Origin: Pagrus major
Taxonomy: Eukaryota; Chordata; Actinopteri; Spariformes; Sparidae
NCBI RefSeq assembly: GCF_040436345.1
Contig: NC_133237.1
Location: 21,767,749 to 21,831,748, forward strand
Direction: 5' to 3'
Length of the DNA: 64,000 nt
The notes beneath the pieces are model-generated. The model was given only the letters and a program-made list of their open reading frames with translations, ran no database searches and was not told the DNA's origin. The position numbers and the translations under genes are program-made. Below, piece after piece: positions 1 to 13,800 of the stretch. Within the stretch, counting starts at the first letter, position 1. Each line of letters begins with the position of its first letter.

Positions 1-1686
1 TGTTTAAATACGTGTTTATGTGACCGTCGACTCGCTGATAGTACTCTAATGACATTCTCGAGCTTTCTCATTCAAATGCTGTGATATGACCTCTGCTGGA
101 CAGACTCAAGGGCCTCGCTGCACTGCAGGGACATGAACTCATATGCATGTGCGTGTCTACAGGCTGAAAAGCTGCTCTTGTATTTCATATGCAGCACTTA
201 ACCTCTACTGCTGCAGGCAGTACTTGATTTTATAAACTGAGCAATAAGCAAATCAGTGATACAGTGGAATTAAATAAATTGGCAAACTGGCCTCCAAAGA
301 AAAATTATCCAGATTTCCATCAGCTCTGATTTAAAAAAATAGGTGAAATTACTCGGCCAGGATCAAGATTAATCATCAAAAACAGCCCCGACCAGACTGA
401 AATCTCAGCCTAATGGATTAAATTAAATTAAGAGACATTTATTCAGACAGGTTTTTAATAACCTGACTGTTGTCATGAGGAGCCTCCAGATATTTTTAAC
501 ATTTTTCTAATGTTACCTATTTACTGAGTTAATTAAGATAAATGGCCGGTGTAGTTTTTTTTGGATTAGGGCGACTAAATTATAAACCAACTTGCATAGT
601 TCATGTTTCCAATCACTTCACATTTTACTGCATTATTGCATCGACTGTGTTATTCCAAAACTTCAACTGGGCTCGGTTAAAGACGACGCACTAAGAGACA
701 AACATAGCCATCAGCTACATTTACATGCAGTACACAGCAAATGACCAGCAGAATAAAAACAACCAGTACAGTGTGCAGTCATGCAACTCAATAAAACAGC
801 CCTGGTAAAACCTATTTCCTCATATCCTGATGATTTTTGTAGATTTTTGAAAGTTTTCGAATATATTCCTGAACACTGCCCCTTTATTTAAGTTGATAAA
901 ACACCATAATCATCTTAAAAATACTATTATAAGACACTGAGCTGTTGTACTGGATCGCAGTGCGCTGTGCAGGTGTTTCTATTTTCCTGGTCACTCATGT
1001 TTGGTGCTGCAGCCTACGTGGACACATAGTCAGTGGTATAAAATACAATGAAAGTGCAGCCTGACTGAAACAAAACAAAGTACTGTAAGTAAAGTATTAA
1101 AAAGCGCTAAGAGGAACATAAACGTTAGAGTCCAGAAGACTCTTGACAATGAATGAAACAAAAATCAACCTTTTGTAGGATTTTGATCGTCTTCAACAGG
1201 GGCAACACTCCCGCTTCAATCGGAGTGAACATGAGCATTTTAAATACTTAAATAGATATAAAATTTTGTTATCTTTTAACACAAACTGTACACATCTAGT
1301 ACCAATACATATAAAAATTACAAGTGTGGTTACTTCAGAAAGGACCTTCTGATACATCATATCAAAAATATGTAGCTTTAGTAGCACTTTTGTTCTTCAT
1401 TTATCTAGTAAACTTTACAATGCTACATTACACTCCAGATGAAGTGAATGAGGTCTTTTTTTTTCTTCTTCTAGTCCAACATCACTGCAGCGGCGCTGTC
1501 AAGCTTTAAAAGTCATCTGCTGTGGTCACTGCTTCGCTCTTAAACTCAAGATCCACTTCTACTGCATCACTTTCTTCTCCGTTCCTCCGGTTTCAATCCC
1601 ACAGCACTTCCTCTTCGCCTTCCAATCGCTCCTCAACCTATCACGCGCCGGCTTTTTTCGACTCCTTCCTCTTCAACGTGCCCACT
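1..1686 (-). other. axin1 3' UTR and downstream flank
   Basis: No coding exon is seen here on either strand. It is the expected position of the axin1 3' UTR. On the minus strand AATAAA occurs at 888-883 and again at 443-438; either could end the transcript. The A/T-rich content and lack of long open frames fit a UTR and spacer. Confidence 0.6.
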
Positions 1687-1813
1687 TCAATCGATTTTCT
1701 CGACCTTCCCGATAATCTTCTCCTCAAAGATGGGCAAGATAGCGTCATCTTCACGTACCTCTTCGAACACCACCCCGCAGTCAAACTCGTCGCTTACCTT
1801 CTTGAAATAATAC
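1687..1813 (-). CDS. axin1: axin1 last coding exon (second half of DIX and stop)
   Basis: 127 coding bases encoding [20 protein letters not shown], then [21 protein letters not shown] and a TGA at 1687-1689. This completes the DIX domain, which makes head-to-tail contacts with Axin and Dishevelled. Acceptor CTTTTCAG. Confidence 0.96.
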
Positions 1814-4800
1814 CTGAAAAGAGAGGGAAGAGTTTTAACTTCTCCAGCTGTGACATTTACTGACATTGTGCACAGAAAGCAACACTTATCTATCTTAATG
1901 TTACATCAGAAACCAGCGATTGTAACTTTTTTTTAGAAAAGCTAATTCTACACAAGCTGCCTGACAATTTTATTTAACTGGTTTGGATGTTACACCGATA
2001 ACGACAGCTCTAATAACATTTAACAGACGCTGATATTAGAGCTGTGACGCGTCTCTTGAAAAATATGTCAATTTAAATCATCATCTTACCTGTAATTTCC
2101 TTTCTTTGTTAGCAGTTCTTTGAACTGGCCCAGTGTGACGACCCTCCCTTTGACAGACGTCCTGTACGGTATCAGCTCCTCACAGAAGTAATAAGCCACC
2201 GTAATGTTTTCACACGGCTGCTTTTTAGTGGCTTTATGTCTGCAAAGGGAAAGAAAAGCTATTCAGAGACAGTCATTATTAACAGAGAGACTAACGGGAA
2301 CTACAATTACAAACTGAGACTGTATAACTGGGGAAACTAACAATCTGCAGCGAGCTGCAACGATTAATCGATTAGCTGTCAACCATTAAATTAATCGCCA
2401 AGGGTTAAGCCATGCTCGAGATAGACGCTTAGTTAACTGCCACTTAGCCATCTCCGAACTCAAGGGAGATTTAAAGAAGGATTTCAAGGACGAGCTAACA
2501 ACGCTGAGACACGAGCTAAACGAGAAGCTAACTGAAGTCGGGACCAGGCTCCAAGGCCACGACCAGGCGATCACCGATGCAGAGAAGCGCATTTCGGATA
2601 TAGAAACAAGCGGCGCTGCAACGAAAGACGCTCTGCTGAGCCTGTCGAGAGAGCAAGGCAGGCTGCGGGGAAAAGTATGCAATTTGACTGATGGAAGCTG
2701 AACATGAAAAACTCAAAAGACAGGGGTTTAAATATGTCTTCTCCTCCTCAAATAGATCTAAGCATACTAGGGGAGTAAATACTAATCTCAGGAAGGGTGA
2801 CATATGAACATTTATCTACTATCAAAGATAAGGAAGGTAGATTCGTAATGATCCGTGGCAAAGTTAATGGAACTTTGTTTACTCTATACAATGTGTATAT
2901 CCCTCCTGGTTCAGAACCAAATTTCTATGCCCAAGTAATTGAAAGGATTGCAATTGAAGCACAGGGGATTTTAATACGTGCAGGTGATTTTAACACTGCG
3001 CTTAACCCAAACCTTGATTCAACTGGGATAAGAATATCTCGCCCCCAAAAAATAACAAAGAAAATTAATTTACTATTATCAGAAATAGGATTAATTGATA
3101 TCTGGAGACACCTAAATCCATCAGTCAAAGACTATACCTTTTGTTCATCCCCACACCAAACATATTCCAGGATTGATTACTTTTTAATATTTGGAACAGA
3201 CAGTAGCAAAGTACAAGACTGTCATATCGGAGCAATGGATCTTTCAGACCACTGCCCACTATACCTGTCCCTAAAAATGACCTGTAGGAGGAAACTTACA
3301 CACTGGAAACTAAATCCTAGTGTACTCAACAACAGCAGGACAGAACAGTTTGCGAAAGAAATTAAAGAATATTTGGAGTTCAATGATAATGGAGAGGTTT
3401 CTCCACCCATACTCTGGGATGCCTGCAAGGCAGTAATGAGGGGGAGGGCGATTGCAGTGACATCTTTTCTTAAGAAACAGAGAGAAACTAAAATTAAGAC
3501 TCTCCAGACTGAACTCAAAAACCTAGAATCTGAACATAAAGAATCACCAGACCCAAAGGTTAAAATAGAAATAAAAAAGAAAAGAAACCAGATTGAAGAG
3601 TTATATTCTCAAGAGATCCAAAAGAAATTGATATACACAAAACAAAATATTACGAAGGGGGCAGTAAATATTCAAGACTATTGGCATATAAACTGAGAAA
3701 ACAACAGGCAGATAATGCAATATACAAGATAAGGGACCCGAAAACCAATATCATTTATCACCAAGTTCAGGAAATTAAAAACTGTTTTAAAGCATACTAT
3801 GAAAAACTATATTCGCAACCTCAAGTCAATACCGACCAGAAAATGGAGTCACTACTCAAATCCTTAAATCTACCAAAACTCACGGAGGAAGAAAATAAAT
3901 TATTAGCTTCTCAAATTTCAAAAGAAGAAATCTACTCAGCTATTTCAAGACTCAAAGCTAATAAATCTCCACTAACTAAAAAATATCAACTGAGGAGAGG
4001 AACTGAAATGTTTAAATGGTTTTCATATGACTCAGATTTTGTACCATCAGGTATGACACAAGGTTCAAAAGTTGGACCGAAAATGGACTCACGGCATACT
4101 GCACACTCTTAGATCAGGATAAAGTTTTGAGTTTCCAGGACCTAAAAGAAAAATTTGGTCTCCAAAACCAAGATCATTTTAGATATCTACAAATCAGGGA
4201 TTTTGTGAGCAAGAAATTGGATTTTACCTCAGGGAGGGATGAAATTTTTAACATTTTTAAGAGGGCTTACAATAATGCCACCCTCCAAAAGATAATATCC
4301 AAACTATACTCAGCTCTTCAAAATCTTAAAGGAGATCATACTCTAGAAATTTAGGAAAGATGGGAAGCAGAGGGAGGCCTCACAGTCTCACAAGAGGAAT
4401 GGGACAGGACTTGCAGACAGCAGTGGTCAGTGACAAGCTCCCCCTCCTGGAGGGAATTCAGCTGGAGAAACGTGACTCGATTCTTTCGTTCTCCAGCACA
4501 AAAGAGCAATTACTCCGATCAGACTGCCTGCTGGAGGTCCTGTGGGAATACTTCAGCAAATCATTTTCACATTTTTTGGGGCTGTCCCTCTGTGGCTCCA
4601 TTTTGCAGAGTGATTCTTGGGGTCCTGGAAAATGTTTCTAAACTTCAAAGTCATGTACCTATGTAATCTGGATGGACTTGAATATGCAAAGCGGGATAAA
4701 TACCTGTTGAGAGTGCTGTTAGTGGGGTGTAAAAAGGCTCTGACCAGAAAATGGCTTAAGAAAGACAAACCAACAATAAACGAGTGGATTGATGTAATTT

Positions 4801-7800
4801 ACAAGAAGAGAACTGGTCAAAATGGCTCAGCTATGTGTTAACTGTAAGACCTGATTTCATATAGACCGCAAAGACAAGGTCAAACCCTCCATCAAGATTT
4901 TATTTTTAATCCTTCCCCTATTTTTGAGCAGCATCCTTATATTCTTATGTATGATGTGCTTATTTTGACTCTGCTGCTTCACATAATGCATAATCCTCCC
5001 CCCGTCATGTTATGTTTGTTATGTTGTATGTTTTTTTGTTGTTTTTTTTTGTGCCCAGTTGGCACATATGTGTGTGTTACTAAGAAAAAACTAATAAAAA
5101 GTATATTAAAAAAAAAAAGTAATAAGTAATAAGTAAATATTTTGACAATCCATCCATCGTTTGAGTAATTTTCATTGCAAACCGAATATCTTTGGGTGGT
5201 GGACGAAAGATATTTGAGGATCTTGGGCTTTTGGAAAACACTCAACATTTTTCAACAACTGATCGATTAATCAAAAAAATGAATCATCAGATGAATCAAC
5301 AATGAAAATAAGCGTTAGTTGCAGCCCTAAAAACTCATTTCAAACGACGTATTACAGAAAAAAGATGGACAAACTAAATAAGTCAAATACATGAAGTGAA
5401 GAGGATGAAGTCTGACAGGAAGTCTTGTACTTTTTAGTGAAAGATGTAAACATAACCTCACAGGGAATGATGTCTGATGTCAGTCTATACTCTGCATCGT
5501 AAAGGTTTCTAATCAATATGTGCAATTACATTACAAGTGGTGAGAGAAACGATACAGGCTAACGTTCATGTTTTCTGGGTCACATGCCGGCTGACTGACT
5601 CAAGTTTTGAACAAGTTGGACAGGTTTTAGATCACAACGGACCGGTGAACAAAGAGCGGAGTCTTTCAATAATCAGTTCTGGAGGTAAACAACACCGAGG
5701 GCCATCTAAGGACAGCTTAGTATAGATAGGAAACGCAATAAACATGGTAAACAAGGAAAATGGCGAGCACTGTTTCTACAGGATGAATAAGTCATACATA
5801 ACTGAACTGAAGTGGAGCTACTGTAGAAACCAGAACAAAACAAAAATAATAGATATCGCTGTAAACAGGTTTTTGCTATTTTCTAGTTTGGGAGAAAATG
5901 GATAAAAATGACAATAATGATAAACCGCTAAGAGTCTGCAGGACTGAAAACAACGCACCAGGAACTGGTTAAATTAAGATAAAGATTCTGGCGACTGGAG
6001 ATCGGTCAGCTGATGAAAGGTTGGCTTGCAAGCAATTTTAGTAAATGGGTACTCGAGTATTCATGACTTCCTCTGAGTAGGAGAGGCCCTGCAATGCTTC
6101 TTACCAGCAGCCTTTGGGTGTGCCACGATGTACAATGAGATAACGTTATCCTTGGTGATCTCATGTGTTTTGTACCAACTTGAACAACCACAAAACCGTT
6201 TTTGGCCTGCGAGGGACCAAGTTACTTAAAGTTTCAGATATTAGTGCATTTTTTTTAGTGAATGAACGTCTAAGACCAGTTTTCAGGATAAAGCCCACTT
6301 GAATCTTACATCATGTTGCATCCATCTGTCCTCTAACAGATGCCAACATGTAGGAGGAGGCCAGTTTTACATGCTATTACGGTAGAGATGTAGATTAGGT
6401 GCTGCAGCAGCTGCGACAAACATCTCAAGGAGGCAAATAAGGTACTTATCCCTTCGCTTCCGACTGCTGCAGTTTACTTCAAAAATGGTCTGAGTCATAC
6501 CTCCGTCAAATCTGAACAAACTGACATTACACAGATATTTTTAGACTCAGTGTGACTGAATAAACTCACCCCTAATGCCAGAAGTTGCATATTAAACATC
6601 ATGTTTTTAAGTGTTTTTAGCTATCTGATTACACTAATATAGCTACCTCTGCATACTTTTTGGTGCTTTATACTTTTATATCTCATGCTCTTTATTCTCT
6701 TTCTTCGTAAAAGTGAGACTGCAACTCAAACATCACCACCAGGTTATTTCAAAACTAGAAATCCTTCATTTTTTTGCAAGGTTGGACGTTGGAAGCACTG
6801 AGAGGTCATTTAGTTGTGGTCCAGGCACGCACCAAAGTCCTGAACCTCCTCACGGTCCTCACCGCTCTCACAGCAGGCTTCACTCTTTGGCACTGCCACG
6901 TAATCTTGCCTTTCATCTGCCTCTTACACACTTCTCCTTTTTCCCCTCCATCTGTTAAGTACCCATCTGAGAGGGCAGTCGAACATCAAACGGAAAAGTG
7001 TTTCCGACAAAAAACATCAAAAAGCCGACCCTCTCCTGCAATACTTCTGCCTCAGCAAGAACACTTCAACTCCGTCTGTGATCCTCGTTCTGGTCTTGAT
7101 GGGAAACAACCATCAAGGGAGCTGATGAACCATCAGGTCTTGTGGAGAAATTATACAGTTAATAGTCTTTTCTCACTCGCTGCCAGTTATCTGTTAAAAT
7201 CATAGACGGCTCTAGTTAACAGTAGTAGGTAAGTCTCATTCTTTGCCTCCATCTTGTTCATTATTTCTTTTTTGGACACCTTGTTGTGTAAAAGCAGTGT
7301 AATAGCTACCATCTTTAGGTGATAAGGAGTGTGTGGATGCTGTTGGCTCTCATCCATACATTAATGAAAGCATGAAAAACTAGACAAGATTACACATTTG
7401 TGGGACACTACATCATGACATTACAAATGAAGCACACAGAGGAGGGGATTAGGAAAGGAAAATGCTCATTACGGATTTCTAAATGTTTCTTTTAGTAGCT
7501 CTAAAAAAAAACAAAAAAACAAAAAACACATCATTCTGGGTTACTAATCTACCAGTAATGAGAATGGGAGGTGACGTGAGGGTGCCATGACTCATGGGGA
7601 TTATGGGGTATTTGGAGATAGTGGGAAAAGTTACTGGTAGGACACAGTTGACATACTCGGGCTCGGAGAGCTCGCTGTCAGAAACGGCGGGCACCACGCT
7701 GAGCGGAGGGAACAGTGCAGGCCTGACTGCGGTGCGACCCCTCTGGATCACCTCCATCACATACCTGAGGGACCGAACAACCCCAGCAGTTAGACACAGA

Positions 7801-10800
7801 GCAGCCCTGAGGAGCACACAGGCTACAGAACAAAAGGGTAACGGTTTCATATTGACTACAGAGAAAAGGCTTCTTCCCCTATGGATCAAGTTAAAAAACG
7901 TCTGAGACAGATAACCGTGACGTGTCCGTCCACTTACCTTTGCTTGGGTTGTATCGTTCCAGACTTTATCTTCTCCTCCTCAAGCCGCCGGCGCACCTCC
8001 TCCAGCTGGATGAGGGGGCTGGGAGCTGGGTTGGGGGGCATGGTGGGATCCTGGATGAAAGGGTGAGACGGCTGCACGTTGTTACGCAGTTGGGTGCCGA
8101 CGCACGGGTGCACCGGCCCCGGCCGCTCCGCTGAACTGAGACGGGATCCCTCATGGCCCGTTGTCCTCTTAGACCCAGTGGTACTCCTAAAATGTAAAGT
8201 TATGACTTATTAAATATCAACAATCAAACTGAACAAAGAAAGAGTATTCAAGAAAGGCTTTATTCTTCTTAGTCAGTGCTTACGCTTATATCCCTTTCAC
8301 TCTGGACAACAAAACACTAACATCTGGCTTTTCGACTCCTGAACTGATCAGCAGTGATGGAAACATCACACCTGGGTCGCCATGATGTACTCGCCCTTGT
8401 TCTGGCGCCATGCTATAACATTACGGCACGTGAATAGTTTTCCATCCGTCTACTTTCAAGCAGCATTTGAACATTGTTCAGTCTGCACTGACTTTGAAAA
8501 ACAGACTGACATAAAAGATATAAAAAATAGTAACCACTTTAGCATTGTCACTGGCCTCCACGCTGCTTTCTACTGCACCTTGTGTTCCCTGTTCCCATTA
8601 TGTCGAATGTGTCACACTAGAAAAAAGAACAGAAAGTGCAAAGAAAAGAAAGGGTTGTCTACTGGCATTGAGAAAGGAGTCAACCCCCTACTTTTAGAGG
8701 ATTTACCCATGTTTATAAAACCCAGATATATGAGCTAATTTTGGTTTAAAAATGGTATTTGGCTCAAACTAACAAAACTGTATTTATCACTTTCTTATTG
8801 GCCAAATGAGACCTTCCCCGTCTCTCTCAGTTGCCTGTGAATGATTTGTTGTTTAATGCTGCTGGACTGTGGATTTCTTTATGAAGAACTCGGGTCGGAT
8901 TTTCTGCGACAGCTCAAAGGATGTGACTTTAAGCACTTTCTTGAGTCTCTTGTCTCAGTGCCTCTCTCCTCTCCGCTAACAGAGAGCAACAAAGTTAAAC
9001 GTCATCACTGACCCGTATGGGCTCCTCTTATGTTGAACCATTTCCTTCTGTCCTTCCATCAGCCACAAAAGGATCTTCTGGTTTTTCTCCATCTCCTCTG
9101 CAGGCGCCGGCATGTCATAAGGTCGCACCTCCTCACCTTTCTTGAACGCTCTTTTACACTGTGTGCCACCTTTGCTGCTGAATAACAGAAGAAAACAATT
9201 GGTGGGTAAGAAGCAAAAAGCATTTTGGGAAAACTGATGGTGCTTAAAGTTGGTGCATACCTATACCCTGTATGCTCCATCGAGCTGGATCCCATGCCGT
9301 CTGCGTAGCTGCGAGACTTTGATCCGTAATGACTCGCCTCCACGCTCCAGGGCAAGCTGCCGTGCACGCGCATGGCTGCCTCAGCCTCCACCTGCTCTCT
9401 TAGCTTCCCGACGCCTGTGTGGTGGATGTGGTGCACGTGTTTGTGGTGGTACAGGTGGCTGTTGTCGCCCTTGAGACCGTGCCTGGATTGATGTTTACCC
9501 TGGCCTGAGGGCAGCGCCGTTCCGAGTCCTTTGCTCCCTGGTAAACCGTCAGGTGAGCGTGACTTGGGCGAGTGACGGCCGGTGCCTGGTGACTGGCAGC
9601 CGGGAGTCTTCATGACGCGCTGGACGTGGTCGTCCAGGATGCTCTCAGGGTTCTCCTCGTGAGCGTCTCTCATTAAAGGGTAGGTCGTGTCAGCGTAGCG
9701 GGGGTTGTAATTCTGTGGATAAGCACCAGGGGGGAGCCTGTGACTGTATAATGATGTTGCTACAGACATGACTTCATCACCTTCCTCCTCCTTTAGAGTA
9801 AAAGACACACAAAACAAAACATTACTTACAGGAAAATAAACGTGGAAATCCAGAGACAGCGTGAACATCTGAGGCATGTTGCATCAAACAGCTTATTCTC
9901 TACACATTTGAAACAACTGAGGATTTTTTCCATATGGCAACATGTGTTGCACTTATTTCAACCAGCAGATGGCAGATTTTCACCATAGGCTTACATGTGC
10001 CTACTCATTCTTACTGCAGAGGTTTGGAGACACACCAAGGATAAAACAGTATCAGATTCAGGCTGTTATACGCATGCACACAGAACATTTGTGTTGTTTC
10101 ATGTAGCGACAAGTGCAGCCGATACAGTTTCAGCTCTGAGTGACTGGGACTAAATCGCTCTCTGACAGAATCCGCTCCGGGGGGAATCATGGGGTGGGGT
10201 GCTGCAGGCATTCATAATGGATTTTGATAAGCAGACACTGTAGGCAGTGGAGGGTGTGCAGTGATAAAAAAACACAGCAGCAGATGGAGAAATTCAGTCA
10301 TGAAGAACTGGCGACGGTTAAGTTGCAGCACAACCACTGCTGCCGACATTATGAATACATGAATTACTAAACCCAATTTTTTCTCACTGGAGCTGCACAT
10401 TTAAAATGAGGTTTGCTGTATCACTACATGTATAGTTTACTATAACTCTCCTCTATCCATGCAACTCTCAGGCCACCGTTTCCCATTTACAACCAGTCCA
10501 AAATGGTGCTGGCTGGTTTTAAAGGATCAAAAATTTCAGAAATGAAAATTCAGTCATTATCAACTCACCCCAGAAACGGATGAAGTTTTGTAGTCCACAA
10601 AACATTTCTAAAGCCACACAGCAAAACACAATGTACGTGTCTTGTTTTAAAATTTAAAAAAACAAACATAAAAAGGCTCCATATAGCTCATCCAGGATAA
10701 TCCAAAAGATGTAATTTTCAATCTTTTTTACACAGAACAAGCTCACTGTAGCTGATACGGTGAAAGCGCACCCTGTCTGAAGTGGGTGAAATGGCTCGAC

Positions 10801-13800
10801 TGCGTGTCGAGGGTCTAAATAACATCATCGATTTGGGATCCATTTTTTTCTGATTCATTGGGTTTTAAATTGTGGGTTTACTTGTTTCCATTTTTGATGA
10901 AGCCCAGCTGATATATTTGTTGGCTGATATAGTCTTATTATACACATATATGTCCTTCTGTCTGTACAGTATGTGTATACATGTGTCTGTTTCTTTAAAG
11001 TACATTGTTGCAAAACCAGTGTACTTTTAAAGTGTTTCATAAATGAAGTAAACTTGAGGCTTGAAACTTAGTTTTGAGTTTTAAAAAACCGGCACATAAC
11101 ATCTTCAAAAACATAGTTTGATAGCAGCTGGAGTTGTGAGCGCCATTGGGCAGCTTTTTAAAGTTAGAAACACTTTGGCAGAGAGAGAGGGAGGAGAGGG
11201 ATGAAAGATATATAGTGGAAAGACAACAGTAGGTAGGAGTTTCACTTTTGTTTTGAAGCCAGCCCATGGCCAAACTTTTTTCTATCCGTTATGTTAATAA
11301 TTAAATAAACCTCCACTTGTGAACATGCCAAACCAACTTTGTTTTGCCATCGCCCCGGGCTCACCATCGATTTGCTTTAACTGTATCAAACAAAACGTCA
11401 TACTGCTCGTACATAAAGTTAACTTCACTGTGCCCACTGAAAAAGCCATATGCATCCACAGATGTTGTGGCAGGTTTTTAATATTTGATGCGTTATCCAT
11501 GAAACCAGAACATCTTCATTTTTTTGAGCGTATTTTTCCACACTTTGTGTTTGGAAATGAAAATCCTTGACAACAGCAGACAGTTGAGATTCCACAGGTT
11601 ACAGAGGTGGTGGATGTGGATTCACTGACAACAGTCAAGCTCATTTATACAACACGATGCCTCTCCTCGTGAAGCGTAACAGTACACATGCTTGTATGCT
11701 CCGTTATCTTGTTATCACTAAATAGAAATCCTGCTCGGACAAGCGAGTAATGATCATCCCGCTCACATGAGTCATTTTGCTATTGATTTGGTTTTGCGCA
11801 CAGCACGCTGCTGCTCTTGTTTATGTGAATTATCTAGTGCATAGCTGGGCCACAAGGTCCATTGTTCCAAGAGATTACGTTAAATTGGCGCCATAATTTA
11901 ATTCTTAGCCGACTGTGTGACAGAAGTGTGGCAGTAAGTTTAGTTACTCACATCCTCGTGAAATCCTGTGGATGTTTTCCTCACAGCAATAAAATAAAAA
12001 CATCAATATTTAACCAGATGGTGGATTTTTTTTGCTGCAGAAATGCTTCATACATTATAACCGTATCATTTTTAATACCTCTGATTTTCCTTTTCTAACG
12101 GAGCGCCACTTGACGAAGGCAGTCATTTCAAGCTCGCCGCCAGGTTTAATAAAGCAAACCTCGGGCCGTGTGACGGCAGCTTCTCTCCTTTCAGGGCCAA
12201 ACCACATAAATTGTCTGCCTTGAGACTAAATACTTGGCACCGTGCACTGAGAGAGATTTTCATTTGTGGTAGCAGCAACCATTTCATCACCGTTCAAGTG
12301 ACATCAAACAGGCAGCACACTGTTCCGGGCTTACAAGTGGCCGAGCGTGCAGGTGCTCCATCTGATTCATCGACAAAGCCAGATCGCTGACAGGCCGAGG
12401 ATTGAATTCTCCAAATGATTCATAATGTTTTTTTATTCCACGTTCAAATGGCTAGCCTCATTAATTTCATTAAGGCCAGACGGATTTAAGTCTCCTTTGT
12501 TGCTGAAAACTTTAAGCCCAACGGCCAGACACACATCTCGCTTTCTGGCTCAGAAACAGGCTTTGGTGGCGATTACCGATACTGCTCAACTTTCAGTCTG
12601 CTTTTCAGTACACTATCTATGATCATAATTTATTTAATCATTCTTTTAATGAAGTAAATCAGTTGTTCAGGTGTTATTCAGGTGAAAAAAGAGTCATTAG
12701 AAATCAGAACTGAGACATTTACTCATATTTTGTCTTCTGAACGTCACCCACAAACACATCAGGATTCAACATCAACAAAAATATCAAGTTTCTTATTCTA
12801 TTAATTGTTTAGGGGATTGACGGACAGATTGATTTGCAAATATTTTGATAATCAATTAATTGTTTCATTTTTCAAGTAAAATTCCAAATATTGTCTGATT
12901 CCAGTTTGTCAAATGTGAAGACTCACTGCTTTTCTTTGTTTTATATGATGGTATGGCTGGACAATTTATCGAAATGATATTGTTATCATGATATGAGACC
13001 ATATATCATGTTAGATATTTGGTCAAAAACATCATGATATTTGTGGCCCACTCCGAGCATTTATGAATTGTTTCTGAGTAGATATCAAGATATATATTGT
13101 ACAGCCTTAAACTAAATTATCACAATATTATTTAAGGCCATATCACCCGGTGCTATATGATAGTGAGCTGAATATCTTTAGGTTTTCATACCATTTCTCA
13201 CATAAAATAAGGAATTTGTTACATAGTGCACCTTTAATCAAGTAAATAATTGGCTGATTTAAAAGAATATTTTAAAAAACTGTTGGTTTGGCCCCAAACT
13301 TCCTCTACTTAAGTGATCCATACTTCAATTTTCTTTCCCCCATGGCACCTATTACTATTCAGCTGGTGTCACCAGAAGCTCACATGTTGGCAGGAATATT
13401 CAGCGCTTCATATGACCTGAATGTGAAACTTTACTGAGTAAATGCAGCTCAGAATCACTCTGAGAAAAAAAAAAACTGTGTGTTCCTTCTCCTTCCCTGC
13501 ACAGCCTCCATTGTATTATGTTCATGTAATTTAATGTAGAGACAGTGGCTCCACAGTGTGCACGTCTGCAACATCTCCTGAAAGATGCTGCTTATACGCA
13601 CGCACATAAATTAACAAAACAGTGGACCCACTTGTGCTTTTTAAACAGTGGACAATGCTTCAGGAAATAAAGAGAACATACCAGTCGTACTCTCTTCAGC
13701 CGCTCCTCTAGTTTCTCCTCAGCCTCTCGCTCCCTCAGCACGCCCTCCAGCCTGCTGATCAGCTCTGCAGCAAACCTCTCCGGCTCCACATGTATATCCT

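Noticed and set aside
1522-1863. 113-codon plus-strand open frame
   Set aside because: It is the antisense of the last axin1 exon and its 3' UTR; the minus strand encodes the conserved DIX end.
6713-7205. Two plus-strand open frames of 81 and 143 codons in axin1 intron
   Set aside because: No recognisable domain, no start context or splice borders; they overlap each other in different frames.
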